From contig JAKSUE010000080.1 of NCBI GenBank assembly GCA_024409165.1, positions 1 through 6,638 of the forward strand: a stretch of DNA of 6,638 nucleotides, in the 5' to 3' direction. The notes under the pieces were generated by a model. That model searched no databases and was not told the origin of the DNA. It saw nothing but the letters and a program-made list of their open reading frames with translations. The translations under genes were made by a program, and so were the position numbers. Positions 1 through 5,075 of the stretch are shown here, one piece after another. The first letter of the stretch is position 1. Every line of letters starts with the position of its first letter. Source of the DNA: an archaeon (GTDB taxonomy: Archaea > Methanobacteriota > Methanobacteria > Methanobacteriales > Methanobacteriaceae).

Positions 1-131
1 CTAATCTCAGATTACCAAGAATAGCTCATTTAGCTGAAGTCTTAGATAAAAAAGATGGTTTTAATTTTAATGGTGAATATCCATTAACAATTGGAGAAGC
101 TCGTCGTAAGATAATTGAATTTATTAAATAA
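1..131 (+). CDS. C-terminal end of an unidentified protein (5' truncated by window edge)
   Basis: The frame is open from position 3 to a TAA stop at 129-131 and encodes about 42 residues, ending in the basic helix-like tail ARRKIIEFIK. Codon use is like that of the downstream genes: AT-rich third positions, with GAA, AAA and ATT/ATA favoured. The stop is followed at once by T tracts, which fits the real end of a transcription unit. The visible tail has no motif I recognise, so no family is assigned. It runs in the same direction as ribC but is separated from it by a spacer with terminator and promoter signals, so co-transcription is unlikely. Confidence 0.75.
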   Translation, partial: NLRLPRIAHLAEVLDKKDGFNFNGEYPLTIGEARRKIIEFIK

Positions 132-143
132 CTCTTTTTAACT

Positions 144-192
144 ATTTTTTGTTATTTTTTTCTGTGTAGTGAAAAAACTTTTATTTTTTTAT
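144..192 (+). terminator. T-tract terminator after the upstream partial gene
   Basis: Beginning 13 nt after the stop codon there are runs of six T's separated by GTTA, followed by a further T-rich stretch near 179-190. Archaeal RNA polymerase commonly terminates at U-rich tracts without a strong hairpin, and I see no convincing GC-rich stem here. The same T6-GTTA-T core recurs after the LUD-domain gene further along the window, which supports a terminator role. The exact end point cannot be set from sequence. Confidence 0.55.
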
Positions 193-206
193 TAATTTTA
201 ATTTAA

Positions 207-216
207 TTTATATAAT
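207..216 (+). promoter_or_regulatory. TATA box, probable ribC promoter
   Basis: The sequence TTTATATAAT is a close match to the archaeal TATA box. With the usual spacing of about 25 nt, transcription would begin near 236-242, leaving an AT-rich leader of roughly 60 nt before ribC. A nearly identical box (TTTATATAAC) lies upstream of mfnB. Confidence 0.55.
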
Positions 217-299
217 ACTTCCAACATAAATTATAATGTTATTATTATAAAATATAAAAAATTTAAATTTATAAAATTATTACTATATTGGTGAGTAAA

Positions 300-782
300 A
301 TGTCTTCATTAGGAAGTGAAATGCTTAGAATAGGAATTTGTGATACTACTTTTGCTCGTTTTGATATGGGTTCAGCAGCTATTGATGAATTAAGAAAATA
401 TGGTGGAGGTTTTAAAATTATACGTACTACCGTACCTGGTGTTAAAGACCTTCCTGTAGCAAGTAAAAAACTCATTGAAGAAGAAGACTGTGATATTGTT
501 ATGGCTCTTGGAATGCCTGGACCTATGCAAAAAGATAAAATGTGTGCTCACGAAGCTTCTACAGGTCTAATTCGTGCTCAATTAATGACTAATACTCATA
601 TTTTAGAAGTATTTGTTCACGAAGACGAAGAAGAAGATCCTAATGAGCTTAAAAAATTAGCAGAAAACAGAGCAAGAGAACATGCACAAAATTTACTTAA
701 AATGATGTTCAACCCTAAAGCTATGAGAAAAGAAGCAGGAATGGGAATGAGAGAAGGAAAAGAGGACGCAGGTCCTTTATAA
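300..782 (+). CDS. ribC: Riboflavin synthase, archaeal type
   Basis: This enzyme makes riboflavin by dismutation of two 6,7-dimethyl-8-ribityllumazine molecules, the last step before FMN, FAD and F420-related flavin chemistry. The archaeal form is unrelated to bacterial RibE and resembles lumazine synthase. The recognisable family blocks are GICDTTFARFDM near the N-terminus, TVPGVKDLPVA, DIVMALGMPG, CAHEAS, QLMTN, and EVFVHEDE followed by REHAQN. The C-terminus EDAGPL matches the family ending. ATG 300 gives 160 residues and is preceded by GGTGA at 290-294 with a 5-nt gap. ATG 321 would give 153 residues, closer to the 150-156 of relatives as I recall them, and has GGAAGTGA just upstream, so it is a real alternative. 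TTG 288 and GTG 291 have no good binding site. It appears to be transcribed alone from its own TATA box. Confidence 0.95.
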   Translation: MSSLGSEMLRIGICDTTFARFDMGSAAIDELRKYGGGFKIIRTTVPGVKDLPVASKKLIEEEDCDIVMALGMPGPMQKDKMCAHEASTGLIRAQLMTNTHILEVFVHEDEEEDPNELKKLAENRAREHAQNLLKMMFNPKAMRKEAGMGMREGKEDAGPL

Positions 783-786
783 TTAC

Positions 787-794
787 TATAAAAT
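787..794 (+). promoter_or_regulatory. Possible weak TATA box for the glycosyltransferase operon
   Basis: TATAAAAT lies just after the ribC stop, about 58 nt before the glycosyltransferase ATG, so a transcript could begin near 815. Short T5 runs at 803-807 and 828-832 might end some ribC transcripts. The region is so AT-rich that chance matches are expected, and read-through from ribC is equally possible. Confidence 0.25.
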
Positions 795-851
795 TGTTAA
801 TATTTTTAAAATAATTAATTTATTAAATTTTTATTATTAAAATTGATTAGT

Positions 852-1553
852 ATGTCAGTAAAAGAAGATACAGAAGGAGTATATGTTGTTGTTCCTGCAT
901 ATAATGAGGAAACTACTGTTAGTTGGGTTATTGAAGAACTTGCTAATAGAGGTTATAATATTATTCTCGTTAATGATGGATCTAAAGATAATACTCTTAA
1001 AAATGCAATGGAATCTCAAAAAAAGTATCCATATAATATTCATATTGCATCACATATAATTAATAGAGGATTAGGTGCAGCTTTAAAGACTGGAATGGTT
1101 ATTGCATCTAATTATGGTGCTAAATATATTATTACTTTTGACTCAGATGGTCAACATGAGTTTAATGACATTCAAAAAGTTTGTAAACCTTTAAAAGAAG
1201 GTAGGGCTGATGTTGTTATTGGTGCAAGACTTTTTAAAGACATGCCTTTTACAAAAAACTTTGCAAATACTGTAATGAACCTTTTAACTCTTATATTTTA
1301 TCATGTAAATGTAAAAGATTCACAATCTGGTCTTAGAGCATTTACAATAGATGCTGCAAATAAACTTAATGTAGTCTCTGAAGGTTATGGTGTATCTTCT
1401 GAATTTATTCGTGAAATTAAAGAAAATCATCTTAAACTTGAAGAAGTTTATATTACAACTATTTATACAGAAGATACTCAACATAAAGGAACTAATATGT
1501 GGGTAGGATTTAAAATAATGTGTAAAATGTTCTTAGATATGTTTAGGATTTAA
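852..1553 (+). CDS. Family 2 glycosyltransferase (polyprenol-phosphate sugar synthase-like)
   Basis: A GT-A fold glycosyltransferase of family GT2, of the dolichol-phosphate mannose/glucose synthase type. These transfer a sugar from a nucleotide donor to a polyprenyl phosphate at the cytoplasmic face of the membrane. Counting from ATG 852 (233 residues), the nucleotide-binding block VVVPAYNEE is at 12-20, NDGS at 41-44, the metal-binding DSDGQ at 97-101, and the acceptor-side block DSQSGLRAF at 156-164. There is no C-terminal membrane domain, so membrane attachment would have to come from a partner. The next gene, a DUF2304 membrane protein 25 nt downstream, is the obvious candidate. The start is uncertain: TTG 843 is in frame, but ATG 852 places the first strand at the usual distance. 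No clear ribosome binding site precedes either. The donor and final glycan cannot be told from sequence. Confidence 0.9.
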   Translation: MSVKEDTEGVYVVVPAYNEETTVSWVIEELANRGYNIILVNDGSKDNTLKNAMESQKKYPYNIHIASHIINRGLGAALKTGMVIASNYGAKYIITFDSDGQHEFNDIQKVCKPLKEGRADVVIGARLFKDMPFTKNFANTVMNLLTLIFYHVNVKDSQSGLRAFTIDAANKLNVVSEGYGVSSEFIREIKENHLKLEEVYITTIYTEDTQHKGTNMWVGFKIMCKMFLDMFRI

Positions 1554-1578
1554 TTAAAATCTATTTAGAGGAGTTATT

Positions 1579-1953
1579 ATGATTTATTTATCTTTATATA
1601 AAATAATACTAATTATTCTTGCATTGTTATCATCATTATTCTTTGCTAATCGTGTCCGTAATAAAAGATCCACAGTTCCTACTTTAATTTTATGGGTTTT
1701 ATTTTGTATTGTAGTTATCTTAATTGCAATTTTCCCACACTTCACAGACCCAATAGCTAATATTTTTGGTTTACAAAGAGGTTTAGACTTTATCATTATT
1801 TTAGGATTTGCATTCTGTATTTTCACAATATTCAAATTATATGTTAAAGTAGACAACATGAATCAAAGTCTTTCAGACCTTGTAAGAGAATTAACTATTG
1901 AAAAAGAAAGGAATGAATACTTAGAAAGAATTAATAAAAATTCAAAAGAATAA
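1579..1953 (+). CDS. DUF2304 family small membrane protein
   Basis: A 124-residue integral membrane protein. Three hydrophobic helices are visible at about 5-24, 32-54 and 69-88. They are followed by a charged, heptad-like tail at about 91-120, probably a short cytoplasmic coiled coil. The loop between helices 2 and 3, with IFPHF and then GLQRGLD, matches the pattern I know for DUF2304. Proteins of this family are usually found beside GT2 polyprenol-phosphate glycosyltransferases, as here, and are thought to anchor or assist them; biochemical function is not established. The ATG has a strong binding site, GAGGAG at 1568-1573 with a 5-nt gap. It is 25 nt after the glycosyltransferase and 10 nt before the next gene, so the genes are very likely co-transcribed. 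Confidence 0.85.
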   Translation: MIYLSLYKIILIILALLSSLFFANRVRNKRSTVPTLILWVLFCIVVILIAIFPHFTDPIANIFGLQRGLDFIIILGFAFCIFTIFKLYVKVDNMNQSLSDLVRELTIEKERNEYLERINKNSKE

Positions 1954-1963
1954 ATAGATTCAC

Positions 1964-2686
1964 ATGTTATTATATTTCAAAGGATGCACAGCACGTGAAA
2001 GATTAAATTCAATATCTAAATCCACAGAAGAAATCTTAAAAATAGCTAATGTAGATTATGAAGTTTTAGATAATGAAAACTGCTGTGAATCTGTCTTACT
2101 CAGAACTGGTTTTAAAGAAGAAGCTAAAGAATTAATGTCTAAAAACATAAAGGATTTTAAAAATAAAACCATTGTGACATCATGTGCAGGTTGCTATAAA
2201 ACACTTAAAGAAGATTATAAAGACATTTTAGGTGTTGATTTAGATGTTATTCATATTTCACAACTAATTTTAGATTTAATTAATCAAAATAAACTTAATT
2301 TAGAATCTGTTAATGATTTAAATGTCACATACCACGACCCTTGCCATTTAGGTCGTCATGCTGGTGTTTATGAAGCTCCACGTGAAGTAATTAAAAATAT
2401 TGCAGAACTCACAGAAATGAAGAATAATAAAGAACAATCACGCTGTTGTGGTTCTGGTGGTGGAGTAAAATCTGCATATGGGGATTTAGCAAATTCAATA
2501 GCTACTCTCAGAATAGAAGAAGCAGAAGATACTGGTGCTGATTTAATTGTTACAGCATGTCCATTTTGTAAATTAAACTTATCAGATAATTCAGATAATT
2601 TAGAAGTTTTAGATTTATCTGAATTTGTATTAAAAACATTAAATCAAGAAGAAAATTTAAAAGAATCATTTAATAAAGAGGATTAA
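1964..2686 (+). CDS. Two-CCG-domain iron-sulfur protein, HdrB/LutA-like
   Basis: A 240-residue soluble protein with two complete cysteine-rich CCG motifs. The first uses C8, C40-C41 and C74/C77; the second uses C127, C161-C162 and C199/C202. In heterodisulfide reductase subunit B each such motif binds a noncubane [4Fe-4S] cluster that cleaves disulfides. The same domain pair occurs in LutA, GlpC, GlcF and thiol:fumarate reductase TfrB. Motif surroundings (FKGC, ENCC, SCAGC, YHDPCHLGR, RCCGSGGG, TACPFC) are all well kept. The length suits LutA, but the protein is shorter than classical HdrB, and the following gene is LutB-like, so I favour a LutA-type role as the terminal redox subunit. The substrate is unknown. 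The ATG lacks a convincing binding site; with only 10 nt from the preceding stop, translation may depend on coupling. Its own stop is 1 nt from the next ATG. Confidence 0.88.
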   Translation: MLLYFKGCTARERLNSISKSTEEILKIANVDYEVLDNENCCESVLLRTGFKEEAKELMSKNIKDFKNKTIVTSCAGCYKTLKEDYKDILGVDLDVIHISQLILDLINQNKLNLESVNDLNVTYHDPCHLGRHAGVYEAPREVIKNIAELTEMKNNKEQSRCCGSGGGVKSAYGDLANSIATLRIEEAEDTGADLIVTACPFCKLNLSDNSDNLEVLDLSEFVLKTLNQEENLKESFNKED

Positions 2687-2687
2687 T

Positions 2688-3914
2688 ATGGAAGATAAAG
2701 AATTAAAATCAATGAGAAAAGTCTTTAATAATCTCAAAGATAAAATTAATCCACTTGCTAATTCTCCAGAAATCAAAGAACTTCAAGAAAGAGTTATTGA
2801 AATTAGAAAAAATGCAATTAATAAAAATCAAGAACTAATTAAATTAGCTCAAAAATCCTTCAAAGAAAATGATATTGATTGTTTATTTGCTAAAGATGAA
2901 AAAGAAGCACAAAATCTTATTTTAGATATCATATCTCAAGAAATTAAAGAAAATAACTATGATAAAAATAATATTAAAATAGCTAAATCTAAATCAAATA
3001 CACTACGAGAAATAGCTATTCATGAACTGTTAGAATCTAAAAACTACCAAATCATCGAAACAGACCTTGGAGATAGAATATTACAACTTAAAGAGCATGA
3101 TAATAATCCAACTCACCCAACAGGTCCTGCATCTCACTTAACTGTTAATGATATAGCAGAAATTGTAAATAATGCTATGGGAACAAATCTCCCTCCAAAA
3201 CCAAGACCAATCATGGAAACAGTCAGAGAAGATGTATTAACTCAATTATCAGAGTCAAATATTGGATTAAGTGGTGCTAATTCCATAGCTGCTAAAGACG
3301 GATCACTTGTCTTGATACACAACGAAGGTAATATAAGTATAGTAGCATCTAAAAAGCTCCATATTCTCCTTGTTGGTATAGATAAACTTGTAGAAACCTT
3401 AGAAGAATCAATCTCAATAGCTAAACTTGAAACAGTCTATGCAACAGGAAAACCCACAACATCCTACATGAATATAATCTCAGGACCCTCAAAAACAGCA
3501 GATATTGAGAAAAAACTCCTTAAAAACATGTACGGAGCAGAAAAAGTAGTTGTTATCCTATTAGATAATGGTAGAAGCCAAGCCATTAAAGAATGCCTAT
3601 GGTGCATAGGTTGCGGTAACTGTATTGTATCATGTCCTGTATACAATATAATTGGTAATGAATTCGGTTATTCCAGTTATTTAGGTGGCCGTGGAGTAGC
3701 TATGAGTAAATTCCTAAAAGGAGATAAAACAAGCTTTGATAGTGGAATTTATAAATGCACATTATGTGGAAACTGTACTAAAAACTGTCCAGTATCAACT
3801 CCAACTAATAAAATCATAGAAAATATGCGTTCTGATTTACAAAAAAACAATCTCTACAAAAATGAACATAAAAAAATAAAAGATAATATTAAAAATAAGG
3901 GTTCTCCTTATTAA
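2688..3914 (+). CDS. LutB-like LUD-domain iron-sulfur protein with two [4Fe-4S] motifs
   Basis: A 408-residue protein in three parts. Residues 1-60 are charged and helical. A LUD domain follows, at about 60-295, with family blocks GLSGANSIAAKDGS (193-206), HNEGN (211-215), ILLVGIDKL (226-234) and ISGPSKTADIE (264-274). A bacterial-ferredoxin module with two CxxCxxCxxxCP motifs comes last, at C306/309/312/316 and C357/360/363/367. C303 is an extra cysteine just before the first motif. The order LUD then 2x[4Fe-4S] is that of LutB of bacterial lactate oxidation complexes, but the longer C-terminal domain usual in LutB is missing here. The protein would relay electrons between an unknown donor and the CCG protein encoded just upstream (1-nt gap). 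GAGGA at 2678-2682 lies inside the upstream gene's end, 5 nt before this ATG, supporting coupled translation. No LutC partner is visible. Confidence 0.87.
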   Translation: MEDKELKSMRKVFNNLKDKINPLANSPEIKELQERVIEIRKNAINKNQELIKLAQKSFKENDIDCLFAKDEKEAQNLILDIISQEIKENNYDKNNIKIAKSKSNTLREIAIHELLESKNYQIIETDLGDRILQLKEHDNNPTHPTGPASHLTVNDIAEIVNNAMGTNLPPKPRPIMETVREDVLTQLSESNIGLSGANSIAAKDGSLVLIHNEGNISIVASKKLHILLVGIDKLVETLEESISIAKLETVYATGKPTTSYMNIISGPSKTADIEKKLLKNMYGAEKVVVILLDNGRSQAIKECLWCIGCGNCIVSCPVYNIIGNEFGYSSYLGGRGVAMSKFLKGDKTSFDSGIYKCTLCGNCTKNCPVSTPTNKIIENMRSDLQKNNLYKNEHKKIKDNIKNKGSPY

Positions 3915-3922
3915 TTAAATTC

Positions 3923-4028
3923 TATTTTTAAATTTTTTCATTTATTTTAACTTTTTTTTACATATTTTTGTTATTTTTTCTAAAATAGTTTTTTATAGAA
4001 TACTTTTTTGTTATTTTTGTTATTTTTA
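3923..4028 (+). terminator. T-tract terminator cluster after the four-gene operon
   Basis: Following the stop at 3914 there are several T runs, including an eight-T run near 3952-3959, a T5-GTTA-T6 block at 3965-3979 and a T6-GTTA-T5-GTTA-T5 block at 4004-4027. This fits archaeal multi-site U-tract termination. No GC-rich hairpin is present. Confidence 0.55.
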
Positions 4029-4055
4029 TTAATTTTTATCAAATTAAACAATAAC

Positions 4056-4065
4056 TTTATATAAC
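4056..4065 (+). promoter_or_regulatory. TATA box, probable mfnB promoter
   Basis: TTTATATAAC closely resembles the box upstream of ribC. Transcription would begin near 4086, giving a leader of about 105 nt. A second candidate, TATATAATG at 4072-4080, would move the start about 15 nt downstream. Confidence 0.45.
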
Positions 4066-4180
4066 ATCTTGTATATAATGTATAATAATATAAATTATAG
4101 ATATATTGCTATAAAATTATATTTAAAAATTAAAAAATTATACTTAACTATTTGATTATATCAAATTAAATTATTATTTT

Positions 4181-4185
4181 GGAGG
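4181..4185 (+). promoter_or_regulatory. Ribosome binding site that selects the TTG start of mfnB
   Basis: GGAGG lies 7 nt before TTG 4193 but only 1 nt before ATG 4187. The spacing excludes the ATG as a normal start and points to the TTG. Confidence 0.8.
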
Positions 4186-4192
4186 AATGTAT

Positions 4193-4909
4193 TTGCTTTT
4201 ATTAATAAGTCCTATAAATCATGAAGAAGCAATTGAATCCATTGAAGGTGGAGCAGATATTGTAGATGTTAAAAATCCTAAAGAAGGTTCTCTTGGAGCT
4301 AATTTCCCTTGGGTAATTAAAGATATTAGAGAACTTACTCCTAAAGATATGCTTGTAAGTGCTACTTTAGGTGATGTTCCTTATAAACCAGGAACTGTTT
4401 CATTAGCTGCTATGGGAGCTTTAGTCTCTGGTGCAGATTATATTAAAGTAGGATTATATGGTACTCAAAACTATGAAGAAGCAGTAGAAGTAATGAAAAA
4501 TGTAGTAAAAACTGTTAAAGATAATAATCCTGATGCTACTGTTGTAGCTTCTGGTTATGCTGATGCTCACAGAGTAGGTGCTGTAAGTCCTTGGGATATT
4601 CCAAAAGTAGCTAAAGACTCTGGTGCAGACTTAGCTATGTTAGATACTGCTGTTAAAGATGGTCATACTTTATTTGATTATCTTGATATTGATGATTGTA
4701 GAAAATTCACCGAAGAAGCTCATGGATATGGTTTAAAAGTTGCTTTAGCTGGATCTGTTAAAAAAGACCAATTAAAACCATTATATGATGTTGGTTGTGA
4801 TGTTGTAGGTGTTAGAGGAGCTGCTTGTGTTGGTGGAGACAGAAATACCGGTCATATCGACAGAACTGCAGTTGCTGAATTAAAAGAACTCGTACAATCC
4901 TTTGAATAA
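4193..4909 (+). CDS. mfnB: (5-formylfuran-3-yl)methyl phosphate synthase (methanofuran biosynthesis)
   Basis: MfnB (formerly DUF556) condenses two glyceraldehyde-3-phosphate molecules into 4-(hydroxymethyl)-2-furancarboxaldehyde phosphate, the furan core of methanofuran, the C1 carrier of the first step of CO2 reduction to methane. It is a TIM-barrel aldolase-like enzyme. From the TTG start the protein has 238 residues. The family blocks are DVKNPKEGSLGANFPW (25-40), ATLGDVPYKPG (57-67), DYIKVGLYG (82-90), GYADAHRVGA (121-130), MLDTAVKDG (149-157), LAGSVKK (185-191) and VGVRGAACVGGDR (205-217). Lys27 and Lys155, catalytic in the M. jannaschii enzyme as I recall, fall at exactly those numbers with the TTG start, as does Lys85. 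ATG 4187 would add two residues and overlap the ribosome binding site region. The gene appears to have its own promoter and is followed by a 160-nt spacer. Confidence 0.95.
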   Translation: MLLLISPINHEEAIESIEGGADIVDVKNPKEGSLGANFPWVIKDIRELTPKDMLVSATLGDVPYKPGTVSLAAMGALVSGADYIKVGLYGTQNYEEAVEVMKNVVKTVKDNNPDATVVASGYADAHRVGAVSPWDIPKVAKDSGADLAMLDTAVKDGHTLFDYLDIDDCRKFTEEAHGYGLKVALAGSVKKDQLKPLYDVGCDVVGVRGAACVGGDRNTGHIDRTAVAELKELVQSFE

Positions 4910-4927
4910 ATTAATTATATTTATGAA

Positions 4928-4992
4928 TTAATAGCAATATTTAAAATTTAATTTAATTTACTTAATTTAAGTCATGATTTTATTGCTATTAA
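4928..4992. repeat. 12-bp perfect inverted repeat between mfnB and guaB
   Basis: TTAATAGCAATA at 4928-4939 is exactly complementary to TATTGCTATTAA at 4981-4992, separated by 41 nt. Within the loop, ACTTAA-T-TTAAGT at 4960-4972 is a second, compact dyad. The right arm ends 7 nt before the guaB TATA box. It could form an RNA stem at the end of the mfnB transcript or be a paired binding site for a regulator of guaB. The arms contain G and C in an otherwise nearly pure A/T stretch, so a chance match is less likely than elsewhere in the spacers. Confidence 0.6.
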
Positions 4993-4998
4993 ATAGAC

Positions 4999-5007
4999 TT
5001 TATACAA
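4999..5007 (+). promoter_or_regulatory. TATA box, probable guaB promoter
   Basis: TTTATACAA fits the archaeal TATA pattern and would place the transcript start near 5028-5033. The guaB leader would then be about 40 nt and contain the short repeats described next. Confidence 0.5.
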
Positions 5008-5033
5008 ATTATTTTTGATACAAACGGTTAGGG

Positions 5034-5075
5034 AATAAACGTTTAAATAAATGTTTTAGGTGGGAATAAATGTTT
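5034..5075 (+). repeat. Three copies of the 11-mer AATAAAYGTTT in the guaB leader and start
   Basis: Copies lie at 5034-5044 (C at the variable place), 5046-5056 and 5065-5075 (both T). The first and third are each preceded by GGG. The third copy includes the guaB ATG itself. A related AAACGGTT occurs at 5022-5029. Confidence 0.6.
5059..5064 (+). promoter_or_regulatory. Ribosome binding site of guaB
   Basis: GGTGGG lies 5 nt before ATG 5070 and picks that codon over the upstream ATG at 5051, which opens only a two-codon frame ending in TAG at 5057-5059. Confidence 0.75.

Larger units (their letters stand above)
3915..4192 (+). other. Gene-free AT-rich spacer between the LUD gene and mfnB
   Basis: These 278 nt hold no credible coding frame. 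The first 115 nt are T-rich terminator-like sequence, the middle carries TATA-like boxes, and the rest is an A/T-only style leader ending in the mfnB ribosome binding site. I saw no tRNA-like fold, conserved riboswitch core or repeat other than the T5-GTTA motif. Confidence 0.6.

Noticed and set aside
217..299. FMN riboswitch in the ribC leader
   Set aside because: The leader is almost entirely A and T and has none of the conserved GC-containing blocks such an element needs.
288..299. TTG 288 or GTG 291 as ribC start
   Set aside because: These codons overlap the GGTGA that serves ATG 300, have no site of their own, and would lengthen the protein further beyond relatives.
304..316. CTTC-ATTAG-GAAG hairpin over the ATG 321 binding site of ribC
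   Set aside because: A 4-bp stem is too weak to claim a regulatory role.
1584..1859. 91-codon minus-strand frame over the DUF2304 gene
   Set aside because: The plus-strand protein has membrane helices, family motifs and a strong ribosome binding site; the minus frame has none.
1964..2686. Classical heterodisulfide reductase subunit B
   Set aside because: Both CCG motifs fit, but the protein is shorter than HdrB and the partner gene encodes a LUD/ferredoxin protein and not HdrC or HdrA. The first motif also has 32 residues between the CC and CxxC, slightly less than the usual 35-36.
1964..3914. Functional lactate utilisation operon (LutABC)
   Set aside because: No LutC or lactate permease is present and LutB is shortened, so lactate oxidation is not claimed.
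5008..5069. Purine riboswitch before guaB
   Set aside because: The leader is too short and lacks the three-way junction core; only short direct repeats are present.
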